From Streptomyces sp. NBC_00224 (GTDB lineage: Bacteria; Actinomycetota; Actinomycetes; Streptomycetales; Streptomycetaceae), in assembly GCF_041435195.1 (NCBI RefSeq), contig NZ_CP108106.1, positions 4,436,501-4,500,500 of the forward strand: DNA of 64,000 nt, read 5' to 3'. Positions 33,731 through 42,189 of the stretch are shown here, in pieces. The notes under the pieces were generated by a model that saw nothing but the letters and a program-made list of their open reading frames with translations, ran no database searches and was not told the DNA's origin. Both the position numbers and the translations under genes were made by a program. Position 1 is the first letter of the stretch, and each line of letters begins with the position of its first letter.

Positions 33731-33967
33731 TCAACCTCGGCGTTCGCGCCGGCCCTCGCGTATCCGTCGGAGGCGGTTCACCGTGACGGGGTCGTGGGCC
33801 AGCGCCCGCTCGTCGTCGAGCAGGGCGTTGAGGAGCTGGTAGTAGTGCGTCGGCGAGATCCCCAGCTGCTCGCGCACGGCCCGCTCCTTGGCCCCGGGCC
33901 CGGCCCAGGACCGCCGCTCCAGCGCGAGCACGGCCCGCGCCCGCTCCCCGAGGTCGTCGTCAGTCAT
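33731..33967 (-). CDS. DUF3263 protein (78 aa)
   Basis: MTDDDLGERARAVLALERR, then AVREQLGISPTHYYQLLNALLDD: the DUF3263 signature, which looks like a helix-turn-helix, with a basic RRIREGRRERRG tail. It is probably a small DNA-binding protein. The start is ATG 33967. It lies upstream of otsB on the same strand, 49 bp away, so the two may be co-transcribed. Confidence 0.9.
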   Translation of the reverse strand: MTDDDLGERARAVLALERRSWAGPGAKERAVREQLGISPTHYYQLLNALLDDERALAHDPVTVNRLRRIREGRRERRG

Positions 33968-34067
33968 ACAAGCCAACGTATCGTCGGGGCGCGGGGTTCG
34001 TCTGCGGGTGGGTGGGTGGCATGCCGCTGCGCGGCAACCCCCTGGGCGCCCCGAAGGGGCGCATTCA

Positions 34068-34088
34068 GGGGCGCGGGGAACTGCGCGA
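34068..34088 (+). repeat. Streptomyces intergenic palindrome (after sugar-binding protein gene)
   Basis: A plus-oriented full copy of GGGGCGCGGGGAACTGCGCG plus A, 39 bp beyond the sugar-binding protein stop. It is preceded by TGCCGCTGCGCGGCAA, a variant also present at the 42880 copy. Confidence 0.9.
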
Positions 34089-34126
34089 CCAGCCACCCAC
34101 CGGCCCGCAGACGAACCCCGGGCCAA

Positions 34127-35392
34127 CTACTCCGCGTTCTCCGCCTCCGTCGCGACCTTCGCGATCCCCTCCAGCACCGACCGCGGGTCCCCCTCCGGGG
34201 ACACCGCCCCGCCGATCCGCTTCTTGATCGTCTCGCTCACCTTCGGCCACGACGTCTTGCCGACGGGCGGCAGCTCCGACGTCGGCAGCGCGGCCAGGAA
34301 CTCCTTGAGCTCCGGGTGCTTGCCGTTGTTCTGCATGGCCTGCGACGCCGTACGGGTCGTGGGCAGCAGGTCGTACTTGTCCGCGAAGGCCAGCACGTTC
34401 TCGTCGTTGAACGCGAAGTCGAGGAACTTCCCGATCTGCTCGCGGTGGCCGTTCTGCTTGAAGCCCATGATCCAGTCGGCCACGCCCATCGACGCCTTGG
34501 CCTTGCCCTCGGTGCCGGGCAGCGGGACCATCCCGTACTTCACGCCCTTCTTCTTGGCCTGCTCCATCAGCGACGGGTGCCCGTTGAGCATGCCGACCTC
34601 GCCCTTGGCGAACGAGTCGAAGGCCGCCTGCCGGTTCAGCTTCCCCGGTGCGACGGGCCCGGTCAGGCCCTCCTCGACCAGGTTCTTCTTCAGCCAGTTC
34701 AGGGTCTTGATGTTCTCGGGCGAGTCGATGTCGTACCCGGAGATCTGGTTGACGTACGAGCCGCCGCCACTCAGCAGCCACATCATCGTCTCGGCCTGGG
34801 CCTCCTCGCTGCCCAGCGGCAGCGCGAAGGGAGTCTTGACCCCCTTGGCCTTCAGCGCCTTCGCGTCGGCCTCCAGCTGCGCCCAGGTCTGCGGCGGCTT
34901 GATGTGCGCCTTGTCGAAGAGCGACTGGTTGTAGAACAGCAGGCGCGTGGAGGCGACGAAGGGGATGCCGTACTGGACGCGCTTCATCTCGCCCGCGTCC
35001 GCCAGCGGCCCCAGGAAGTTCGCCTGGACGGGGATGGAGAGCACCTGGTCGACGGAGTAGAGCTTGCCGGCCGCCGCGTAGTCGGAGTACGCGCCGATCT
35101 GCGCGATGTCGGGGGCGTTGCCCGCCTTCACCATCTCGGCGACCTTGGCGTCGACGACGTCCCACGAGTAGACGGAGACGTCGACCTTGATGCCGGGGTT
35201 CTTCTTCTCGAAGTCGTCGGCGACGTCGTGCCAGTACGCCTTCGTGCTGCTGCCGCCCGCGATGTCGTAGTCGGCGGCGACCAGCTTGAGGGTGACGCTG
35301 CCGGAGCCGCTGTCGCTGCCGCAGCCGGTGAGACCCGCCGCCATGCCGAGTGCGGCCACAGCCGCCGTCAGACCGATGAAGCGCCGCTGCAC
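34127..35392 (-). CDS. ABC transporter sugar-binding lipoprotein (orphan)
   Basis: 421 aa. Signal peptide with lipobox GLTGC at the N-terminus; the mature protein is a family 1 extracellular solute-binding protein (WHDVADDFEKKNPGIKVDVSV, GNAPDIAQIG, YGIPFVASTRLLFYNQSLF, KGEVGMLNGHPSLMEQ). No permease genes are adjacent, so it must share a transporter encoded elsewhere. Divergence from nagK-nagA across a region with two DasR-like sites suggests an amino-sugar ligand. MsiK-type ATPases energise such systems, and msiK lies at the end of this window. Confidence 0.9.
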   Translation of the reverse strand: MQRRFIGLTAAVAALGMAAGLTGCGSDSGSGSVTLKLVAADYDIAGGSSTKAYWHDVADDFEKKNPGIKVDVSVYSWDVVDAKVAEMVKAGNAPDIAQIGAYSDYAAAGKLYSVDQVLSIPVQANFLGPLADAGEMKRVQYGIPFVASTRLLFYNQSLFDKAHIKPPQTWAQLEADAKALKAKGVKTPFALPLGSEEAQAETMMWLLSGGGSYVNQISGYDIDSPENIKTLNWLKKNLVEEGLTGPVAPGKLNRQAAFDSFAKGEVGMLNGHPSLMEQAKKKGVKYGMVPLPGTEGKAKASMGVADWIMGFKQNGHREQIGKFLDFAFNDENVLAFADKYDLLPTTRTASQAMQNNGKHPELKEFLAALPTSELPPVGKTSWPKVSETIKKRIGGAVSPEGDPRSVLEGIAKVATEAENAE

Positions 35393-35495
35393 GTGCTCTG
35401 TCCCACCCTCGTTGTTCGCCAGTCGGTCCCCCGTGAACGTCCTGTTCGCAACGTCCTGTCTACATGAGCTGCGATCTTCCCTTGCGGCCGGGGCT

Positions 35496-35510
35496 GAGGT
35501 CTACACCAAT
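35496..35510. promoter_or_regulatory. dre-like DasR site 1 (nag divergon)
   Basis: GAGGTCTACACCAAT matches the core of the dre consensus (GGTCTAGACCA with G to C at one central base). It lies 104 bp upstream of the sugar-binding lipoprotein start. Confidence 0.7.
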
Positions 35511-35604
35511 TGGGTATCACTTCCGCAACTTCTGCCGCCGCTGCCCCACCCGTACGGCCGTAATCCGGGCGGCACTTGGGAAAACGCTTACCCGCCGCCC
35601 GGTG

Positions 35605-35620
35605 AGTGGACTAGACCTTT
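35605..35620. promoter_or_regulatory. dre-like DasR site 2 (nag divergon)
   Basis: AGTGGACTAGACCTTT matches the dre consensus around TAGACC, 29 bp upstream of the nagK GTG. Binding would cover the nagKA promoter. Confidence 0.7.
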
Positions 35621-35648
35621 CATGGGTGAACGCGCGAGACTGTCCCCC

Positions 35649-36632
35649 GTGAGACACGTCATCGCCCTGGATGTGGGCGGCACCGGGATGAAAGCCGCCC
35701 TCATCGGGGTGGACGGCGGGCTGCTGTACGAGGCGCGCAGGCCCACCGGCCGCGAGCGCGGCCCCGAGGCCGTCGTCGAGACCATCCTCGACTTCGCCGC
35801 CGAGCTGCGCGCGTACGGCGAGGAGCACCTCGGCGAGAGCGCCGTCGCGGCCGGAGTCGCCGTGCCCGGCATCGTCGACGCCGAGAACGGCATCGCGGTC
35901 TACGCGGCCAACCTGGGCTGGCGCGACGTCCCCATGCGGCGGCTGCTGAGCGAGCGGCTCGACGGCGTGCCCGTCGCCCTCGGCCACGACGTGCGCACCG
36001 GCGGCCTCGCCGAGGGCCGGATCGGCGCGGGCAAGGGCGCCGACCGCTTCCTGTTCATCCCGCTCGGCACCGGCATCGCCGGGGCCATCGGCATCGACGG
36101 CCGCATCGAACCCGGCGCCCACGGCTACGCGGGCGAGATCGGCCACATCGTGGTGCGCCCCGGCGGCATCCCCTGCGGCTGCGGCCAGCGCGGCTGCCTG
36201 GAGCGCCTCGCCTCCGCGTCCGCCGTCACCCAGGCGTGGGCCGAGGCCAGCGGCGACCCGGACGCGGACGCGGCCGACTGCGCCAAGGCCGTCGAGTCCG
36301 GCGACCCCGAGGCGGCCGCCGTGTGGCAGAACGCCGTCGACGCGCTCGCGGACGGCCTGGTCACCGCGCTCACCCTGCTCGACCCCCGCACGCTGATCAT
36401 CGGTGGCGGACTCGCCGAAGCCGGGGAAACCTTGTTCGTACCGCTGCGGGCGGCCGTCGAGGAGCGCGTCACGTTCCAGAAGCTGCCCGCGATCGTCCCG
36501 GCGGCCCTCGGCGACACGGCGGGCTGCCTGGGCGCGGGCCTGCTCGCCTGGGACCTGCTCGACACCACCGGCACCCGCTCCTCTCCCGGCACCGACGCCG
36601 GCACCACCCACTCCACGGAGGTAACCGCCTGA
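35649..36632 (+). CDS. nagK: N-acetylglucosamine kinase (ROK family)
   Basis: 327 aa. The ROK ATP site is ALDVGGTGMKAALIG, then AVPGIVDAENGIAVYAANLG, FIPLGTGIAGAIGIDG, the EIGHIV active-site region, and the ROK zinc motif CGCGQRGCLE. It phosphorylates GlcNAc in the cytosol. The start is GTG 35649; the in-frame ATG at 35622 lies directly on the dre site and would add nine residues. Its TGA overlaps the nagA ATG (TGATG). The gene is controlled by DasR in Streptomyces. Confidence 0.92.
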   Translation: MRHVIALDVGGTGMKAALIGVDGGLLYEARRPTGRERGPEAVVETILDFAAELRAYGEEHLGESAVAAGVAVPGIVDAENGIAVYAANLGWRDVPMRRLLSERLDGVPVALGHDVRTGGLAEGRIGAGKGADRFLFIPLGTGIAGAIGIDGRIEPGAHGYAGEIGHIVVRPGGIPCGCGQRGCLERLASASAVTQAWAEASGDPDADAADCAKAVESGDPEAAAVWQNAVDALADGLVTALTLLDPRTLIIGGGLAEAGETLFVPLRAAVEERVTFQKLPAIVPAALGDTAGCLGAGLLAWDLLDTTGTRSSPGTDAGTTHSTEVTA

Positions 36633-37777
36633 TGGCCACCAGCAAGGTTCTCTCCGGCGCCCGCGTCGTCCTGCCGACCGGGGTCGTCGAGAACGGACGC
36701 GTGATCGTCGAGGGCGGGAAGATCGCCGGAAGCGCGCCCGAGGCCGCCGAGCGCGTCGACCTGACCGGCCACTGGGTCGTACCCGGCTTCGTCGACATGC
36801 ACGTGCACGGCGGCGGCGGCGCCTCCTTCACCAACGGCACGGTCGACGACGTCCTCAAGGGCGTCCACACCCACCGTCTGCACGGCACCACCACGATGGT
36901 CGCCTCCACCGTCACCGGCGAGATGGACTTCCTGGCCCAGCGGGCCGGGCTGCTCTCCGAGCTGGTCGAGCAGGGCGACCTGGCGGGCATCCACTTCGAG
37001 GGCCCGTTCATCTCGCCGTGCCGCAAGGGCGCCCACAGCGAGGACCTGCTGCGCCACCCGGACCCGGCCGAGGTCCGCAAGCTGATGGACGCGGCCCGGG
37101 GCACCGCCAAGATGTTCACGCTCGCCACCGAGCTCCCCGGCGGCCTCGACTCCGTACGCCTGCTCGCCGAGCACGGTGTGATCGCCGCCATCGGACACAC
37201 CGACGCCACGTACGAGCAGACCGTCGAGGCGATCGACGCGGGCGCCACCGTCGCCACCCACCTCTACAACGCGATGCCCGCGCTCGGCCACCGCGCGCCC
37301 GGCCCGATCGCCGCCCTCCTGGAGGACGAGCGGATCACCGTCGAGCTGATCAACGACGGCACGCATCTGCACCCCGCCTCGCTCGAACTCGCCTTCCACC
37401 ACAAGGGCGCCGACCGGGTCGCGTTCATCACGGACGCCATGGACGCGGCCGGGTTCGGGGACGGGCTGTACCACCTCGGGCCGCTGGAGGTCGAGGTCAA
37501 GGAGGGTGTCGCCCGGCTCGTCGAGGGCGGCTCGATCGCTGGCTCGACCCTGACCCTGGACCGCGCCTTCCGACGCGCGGTGACCGTCGACGGCCTCTCC
37601 GTCGAGGACACCGTCCGCGCGCTCAGCGCCAACCCGGCGCGGCTGCTCGGCGTGTACGACAAGGTCGGCTCGCTGGAGCCGGGCAAGGACGCGGACCTGG
37701 TGGTCCTGGACGAGCGGTTCGTGCTCAAGGGCGTGATGCGGCGCGGCGAATGGATCGTGGCGCCCGCGCTGAGCTGA
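36632..37777 (+). CDS. nagA: N-acetylglucosamine-6-phosphate deacetylase
   Basis: 381-aa amidohydrolase-fold enzyme: metal motif VDMHVHGGGG, HFEGPFISP, AAIGHTDATYEQ, THLYNAMPALGHR and the catalytic TDAMDAAG. It converts GlcNAc-6-phosphate to glucosamine-6-phosphate in the cytosol. GGAGG lies 10-14 bases before the ATG, inside nagK. It takes the products of NagK and of MurQ, so transport, phosphorylation and wall recycling converge here. Confidence 0.96.
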   Translation: MATSKVLSGARVVLPTGVVENGRVIVEGGKIAGSAPEAAERVDLTGHWVVPGFVDMHVHGGGGASFTNGTVDDVLKGVHTHRLHGTTTMVASTVTGEMDFLAQRAGLLSELVEQGDLAGIHFEGPFISPCRKGAHSEDLLRHPDPAEVRKLMDAARGTAKMFTLATELPGGLDSVRLLAEHGVIAAIGHTDATYEQTVEAIDAGATVATHLYNAMPALGHRAPGPIAALLEDERITVELINDGTHLHPASLELAFHHKGADRVAFITDAMDAAGFGDGLYHLGPLEVEVKEGVARLVEGGSIAGSTLTLDRAFRRAVTVDGLSVEDTVRALSANPARLLGVYDKVGSLEPGKDADLVVLDERFVLKGVMRRGEWIVAPALS

Positions 37778-37847
37778 ACCCCGATGACGGGACGGTGTCC
37801 GGATTCCGGGGCTGTGGGGTCTGGGCCGGCCGCCGTCCGTTTGGCAT

Positions 37848-37862
37848 GATCACCTCGTGATC
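37848..37862. promoter_or_regulatory. Small palindrome over the pfkB-family start codon
   Basis: GATCAC, 3-base spacer CTC, GTGATC; the GTG start lies inside it. It could be an operator or a leader hairpin; no regulator is suggested. Confidence 0.3.
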
Positions 37863-38777
37863 CTGACCGTCACGCTGAACACGGCACTCGACATCACCTA
37901 CCGGGTCCCCGAGCTCGTCCCGCACGCCGGCCACCGCGTGGACGAGGTCACCGAGCGCCCCGGAGGCAAGGGCCTCAACGTCGCCCGGGTGCTGGCCGCG
38001 CTCGGCCACGAGAGCGTCGTCACGGGCTTCGTCGGCGGCCGCACCGGCGCGGTCCTGCGCGAACTGCTCGCCCCGCTCGCGCCCGTCGACGCGCTGGTCC
38101 CGGTCGCCGGGACCACCCGCCGTACGATCGCGGTCGTCGACACGGCCACCGGTGACACCACCCAGCTCAACGAGCCCGGCCCGCAGATCACGGCCGACGA
38201 GTGGGAGGCGTTCCTCACGGCGTACGAGCCGCTGCTGCGCCAGGCGGACGCGGTGGCGCTCTGCGGCAGCCTGCCGCCCGGGGTCCCGGTCGGCGCGTAC
38301 GCGGACCTCGTACGCCGAGCCCGCGCGGCGGACGTCCCCGTGCTCCTGGACACCAGCGGCGAGCCCCTGCGGCGCGGCCTGGCGGCCCGCCCCGACCTGA
38401 TCAAGCCCAACCTCGACGAACTGGCCCGCCTCACCGGCTCCCGCGAGCCCCTGCGCGCGGCCCGCGACGCCCGCCGCCGGGGCGCGCACGCGGTGGTCGC
38501 CTCACTGGGCCCCGAGGGCATGGTCGCGATCACCCCGGACGGCACCTGGCAGGCGACCCCACCGGCCCCGGTCCGCGGCAACCCCACGGGCGCGGGCGAC
38601 TCGGCGGTGGCGGCCCTGCTGTCGTCCCTGGTGGAGGGCGCACCGTGGCCGTCCCGGCTGAGGCGGGCGGTGGCCCTGTCGACAGCTACGGTGCTGGCGC
38701 CGGTGGCGGGGGAGTACGACGGGGTGGCGTACGAGGACCTACTGCCCCGGGTCCGGGTGAGCGCTCTGCCGACCTGA
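37857..38777 (+). CDS. PfkB-family 1-phosphofructokinase-like hexose kinase
   Basis: 306 aa of the LacC/FruK branch: ILTVTLNTALDITYRV start, the GGKGLNVARVLAALGHE sugar site, CGSLPPGVPVGAYADL, and the catalytic GNPTGAGDSAVAALL. Substrates in this branch are fructose-1-phosphate or tagatose-6-phosphate. It lies 79 bp downstream of nagA on the same strand, so a place in amino-sugar or galactosamine catabolism is also possible. The start is GTG 37857. Confidence 0.88.
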   Translation: MILTVTLNTALDITYRVPELVPHAGHRVDEVTERPGGKGLNVARVLAALGHESVVTGFVGGRTGAVLRELLAPLAPVDALVPVAGTTRRTIAVVDTATGDTTQLNEPGPQITADEWEAFLTAYEPLLRQADAVALCGSLPPGVPVGAYADLVRRARAADVPVLLDTSGEPLRRGLAARPDLIKPNLDELARLTGSREPLRAARDARRRGAHAVVASLGPEGMVAITPDGTWQATPPAPVRGNPTGAGDSAVAALLSSLVEGAPWPSRLRRAVALSTATVLAPVAGEYDGVAYEDLLPRVRVSALPT

Positions 38778-38811
38778 GACGTCATCCGCGGACCGTGCTG
38801 GGTTGCTCGCG

Positions 38812-38883
38812 CCCGCGCGGCGGAGCCGCAAAATGTCAGAGCCCCGCGCCCCTAGGCAGTTAGGGGCGCGGGGAACTGCGCGC
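38812..38883. repeat. Composite intergenic palindrome (after pfkB)
   Basis: A split minus-oriented copy (GCGCGGCGGAGCCGCAAAA, TGTCA, then CCCCGCGCCCC at 38842-38852) is followed by a plus-oriented copy at 38863-38883. The split form carries the same insert as 12403-12455. It lies between convergent genes. Confidence 0.85.
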
Positions 38884-38916
38884 TCAGCCACAGACGGCCC
38901 GCACCCAAAGACGCGC

Positions 38917-39924
38917 CTAGTACGACTTCTTCGTCTTGCTGATCTCGACCCAGTCGAACACCGCGTCGCACTGGTTCCCCTGCTCACAGGAGAACTTGAT
39001 GGTGTTCTGCCCCTGCTTGAGCGTGACCTGGGTCCAGGTGGTCTGCCAGTTCTTCTCCAGGTTGGGGTCCGAGGACCCTATGAAGTTCCCCAGGCGGACC
39101 GGCTGCGCGTTCGGCTTGCCGTTGACCGTGACCGTGGCGTTCGCTTCCTTCGCCGGGGTGGCGTACCGCACATAGAGGTAGTAGCCCCCGGACGACGGCA
39201 GGTCGGCCTGCCACGTCAGCGACGCGCCGATCTGGTTGAAGCCACTGACGTACGCGCCGTCCGTCCCCTGCGCACCCTTGACGTCCTTGGCCAGTACCGA
39301 GCTCCCGCCCAGCTTCAGCGTCGCCGCGTCCTGCTTGGGGAGCTCCGCCGCCGGGGAGGGCGTCGAGTCGGAGGGCTTGTTCGACGGCTGCTGCGAGGCA
39401 CCCGTGGAGCCGCCGCCCGCGGGCTTGCCCGCGTCGTCGTCCTTCTTGCCGTCACCGTTGCTGAGCAGCGCCACGCCGATGCCGATGACGACCGCCGCGA
39501 CCACCGCGACCGCGCCGATCAGCAGGCCCTTGGTGTTGGGGCCACGGCTGCCGCGCCCGCCGCCGCCGTCGGCCGGGGGGCCGGGCCGGTTGGGGGCGCC
39601 GCCGTAGGTCTCGGGCGCCGCGTACTGGGCGGCGGGCTGCCCGTACTGCTGCTGTCCGTACTGCTGCGGCTGCTGTCCGTAAGGGGCCTGCGGCGGCTGA
39701 CCGTACTGCTGCTGCGGGACCTGCCCGTACTGGCGCTCGCCGACCGTCCGCACCTGGTTGTACGAGGTTCTGGGCACGCCGGGCTGCTGCGGGGCGCTCG
39801 GGCCCGGGTAGCCGTAGCCGCCGGAGCGGGGCGGGGTGGCGCCGGAGGCCTGCCCGTCCTCGTACAGATAGCCGAACGGATCGTCGTCCTCGGGCGTGCT
39901 CGCGCCGTTGTTGCCGGGCGTCAT
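38917..39924 (-). CDS. Membrane-anchored carbohydrate-binding (CBM6/35-like) protein
   Basis: 335 aa. The cytosolic N-terminus (~1-130) is disordered and rich in Gln, Tyr, Pro and Gly (QYGQ repeats). One membrane helix follows at ~133-155 (GLLIGAVAVVAAVVIGIGVALL), then a Ser/Thr/Pro linker. The outer C-terminal domain is a CBM6/35-like beta-sandwich: YVSGFNQIGASLTWQADLPS, GGYYLYVRYATPAKEANATV, and NTIKFSCEQGNQCDAVFDWV with two Cys. It probably binds surface or wall glycan. It has no catalytic domain. Confidence 0.85.
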   Translation of the reverse strand: MTPGNNGASTPEDDDPFGYLYEDGQASGATPPRSGGYGYPGPSAPQQPGVPRTSYNQVRTVGERQYGQVPQQQYGQPPQAPYGQQPQQYGQQQYGQPAAQYAAPETYGGAPNRPGPPADGGGGRGSRGPNTKGLLIGAVAVVAAVVIGIGVALLSNGDGKKDDDAGKPAGGGSTGASQQPSNKPSDSTPSPAAELPKQDAATLKLGGSSVLAKDVKGAQGTDGAYVSGFNQIGASLTWQADLPSSGGYYLYVRYATPAKEANATVTVNGKPNAQPVRLGNFIGSSDPNLEKNWQTTWTQVTLKQGQNTIKFSCEQGNQCDAVFDWVEISKTKKSY

Positions 39925-40054
39925 CCGGGGTCACTCCTCACTGTTCGCCAGCCGTCGCCGACCGGCCGAGCCTACCCCGAACGGCCGACACCATGGCCGC
40001 GACCTCGTCCCGGAGCCCGGGAGCCGGCCGGGGCGCACAGGAGTGGGCGGGGGG

Positions 40055-41725
40055 CTATCCGGCCCGCCGGTGGACCTTCGCACGCGACCGCTTCTCGATG
40101 TACATCCGCTGGTCGGCGGAGCGCAGGACCTCTTCGACGGACATCCCGCAGCTGGCCCAGCTGATACCGAAACTCGCCCCCACCCGGACCGCCCGGCCGT
40201 CCACCCGGATCGGCGGGATGATCGCGTTGCGCAGCCGGACCGCGAGATCGGCCGCGTCGGCCGCGCCCAGGCCGTCGGCGAGGACGACGAACTCGTCGCC
40301 GCCGAGCCGGGCGACCGTGTCCCCGTCCCGTACGCCGGTGGTGAGCCGGCGCGCGACCTCGATGAGGACGGCGTCGCCGGTGTTGTGGCCGAACCGGTCG
40401 TTGATCGACTTGAAGCCGTCGAGGTCGCAGAAGAGGACCGCGAGGCCCTTGGTGCCGTCGTCGACGTCGCCCTCGGGGGCGACCATGTGCACGTGGTGGT
40501 CGAAGGGGCCGCCGCCCGGCACCGGGTCGAAGTCGAAGCCGCCGGGGGCGCAGACCGCGTGCCCCGGGGTCTCGCCGCGCCCGTCGTGCGCCCCTCCGTA
40601 CGCCGCGTCCAGCGCCTCCACGGCGCTCGGGCCCACCGCGTACGGCCGCTGACAGAGCCGGGCGGAGAGCCGGGCGCGCAGCTCGGCGCTGTTGGGCAGG
40701 CCGGTGAGCGAGTCGTGCGAAGCGCGGTGGGCGAGCTGGAGCTCGTGCCGCTTGCGCTCCTCTATGTCCTCGACATGGGTGAGCAGAAAACGGGGACCGT
40801 CGGCGGTATCGGCGACGACGGAGTTGCGCAGGGACACCCATACGTACGAGCCGTCGCGCCGCCCTAGCCGCAGCTCAGCGCGGCCGCCCTCGGCCGAGGT
40901 GCGCAACAGGAGCCCGATGTCCTCGGGGTGGACGAGGTCCGCGAACGAGTAGCGCCGCATCACGGCGGCGGGCCGGCCGAGCAGCCGGCAGAGCGCGTCA
41001 TTGGTGCGCAGCAGGCGTCCGTGCTGGTCACCGCCCATTTCGGCGATGGCCATGCCGGACGGCGCGTACTCGAAGGCCTGCCGAAAGCTCTCCTCGCTGG
41101 CCCGCAGCGCCTGCTGCTCCCGCTCCAGGCGGACGAGCGCGCGCTGCATGTTTGCGCGAAGCCGGGCGTTGCTGATCGCAATGGCCGACTGCGAGGCGTA
41201 CATCTGAAGCGCTTCGCGCCCCCACGCGCCGGGGCGCCGCCCGTTGCGCGGCTTGTCGACGGAAATGACGCCGAGGAGCTCCCGCCCGCCGCCCGAGGCG
41301 TACATCGGCGCGTAGAGGCGGTCCTGGGGGTGCCACTCGTCCTCGAAGCGCGGCTCGGGCCCCTCGGTGTACCACTGCGGGACGTCGTCCTCCAGGAGCA
41401 CCCAGCCCTCGGTGTGCGGGATGAACCGCAGGTCGCCCCAGCCCTCGCCCATGGTGAGCCGACGCTCCCAGGAGGCGCGGGAGCCGACGCGCCCGGTGAT
41501 GAGGGCCTCGGCGGCGGCGTTCCCGGCGAAGGCGGCGACCACGAGATCGCCGTCAGGGCGTACGAGATTGACGCAGGCCAGTTCGTAGCCGAGCCCGGCG
41601 ATGACGCCGTCGGCGACGGTCTGCAGCGTGTCCGCCAGGCTGCGGGCCGTGTTCAGGTCGGTGACCACCTGATGCAGCTGCCGCAGGGTCGCAAGACGGA
41701 CGTACGGCTCCGACTCGGTCTCCAT
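40055..41725 (-). CDS. cdgB: Diguanylate cyclase CdgB (GAF-PAS-GGDEF)
   Basis: 556 aa from ATG 41725. A GAF domain at ~15-185 (LQTVADGVIAGLGYELACVN), a PAS/PAC at ~205-330 (AFEYAPSGMAIAEMGGDQHG, YVWVSLRNSVVADT), then GGDEF. The active site GGDEF is at 474-478, with an I-site RDGD five residues before it, so product inhibition is expected. About 75 extra residues separate LTGLPN from LFCDLDGFKSINDRFGHN. It makes c-di-GMP, which holds Streptomyces in vegetative growth through BldD. A BldD-like box lies 187 bp upstream. The symbol follows the S. coelicolor orthologue by domain order and context. Confidence 0.92.
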   Translation of the reverse strand: METESEPYVRLATLRQLHQVVTDLNTARSLADTLQTVADGVIAGLGYELACVNLVRPDGDLVVAAFAGNAAAEALITGRVGSRASWERRLTMGEGWGDLRFIPHTEGWVLLEDDVPQWYTEGPEPRFEDEWHPQDRLYAPMYASGGGRELLGVISVDKPRNGRRPGAWGREALQMYASQSAIAISNARLRANMQRALVRLEREQQALRASEESFRQAFEYAPSGMAIAEMGGDQHGRLLRTNDALCRLLGRPAAVMRRYSFADLVHPEDIGLLLRTSAEGGRAELRLGRRDGSYVWVSLRNSVVADTADGPRFLLTHVEDIEERKRHELQLAHRASHDSLTGLPNSAELRARLSARLCQRPYAVGPSAVEALDAAYGGAHDGRGETPGHAVCAPGGFDFDPVPGGGPFDHHVHMVAPEGDVDDGTKGLAVLFCDLDGFKSINDRFGHNTGDAVLIEVARRLTTGVRDGDTVARLGGDEFVVLADGLGAADAADLAVRLRNAIIPPIRVDGRAVRVGASFGISWASCGMSVEEVLRSADQRMYIEKRSRAKVHRRAG

Positions 41726-42189
41726 TGCTCGCTCTCCCCGAGACCTCGACAGCAACTCCAGGATCCTGATTCGGCGCGCTTCTTCTCCGGCTTCCGGCCC
41801 GGCTTCTGGCTTCCATGTGGACGCTTTTTGTGCAGCGTCCCCGTCACTGAATCACAGCGAGCTGCTCACTCGGTACACAGGGTCAACAATTACTGCGCTC
41901 TGTGACTCAAGTCACACGGGGTGATGATAGGCAGTCCACAGGGGGTGGGAGCGCTCCGCGAAATTACGGAATGCAAACAGGCATTAATGCCGGTTTTTCG
42001 GCCGGGTGGGGGGTGGTCCGGCGAGGGAGTTTGCAGTGCGTCCGGTGTGGCCGGACGGGCCGCGTCGGCGCGGGAAACGGGACGCGGACCCTGATCACGG
42101 CCCCGGACCCGCCACCTGCCCCGGTCCTAGGACCTTTCTGGTCCCAGGGCCCGATGTACGGCGTTGTCCCGGAGACTAGCGTTCTGTAC
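41726..42189. other. Long divergent regulatory gap cdgB / flavin reductase
   Basis: 464 bp without a convincing gene. It holds a 7-bp-arm hairpin (41819-41840, in the cdgB leader), the palindrome GTGACTCAAGTCAC region at ~41902-41915, a BldD-like box, and the perfect palindrome GGCATTAATGCC (41980-41991). Confidence 0.6.
41912..41924. promoter_or_regulatory. BldD-like box upstream of cdgB
   Basis: TCACACGGGGTGA fits TNAC-N5-GTNA and differs from the published core TNACNCWGNGTNA at one position. cdgB is a known BldD target in S. coelicolor. Confidence 0.6.

Noticed and set aside
33968..34126. N-terminal extension of the DUF3263 gene to 34126
   Set aside because: The extra residues (GRAVPRAP) are translated from the intergenic palindrome; the ATG at 33967 begins the conserved domain.
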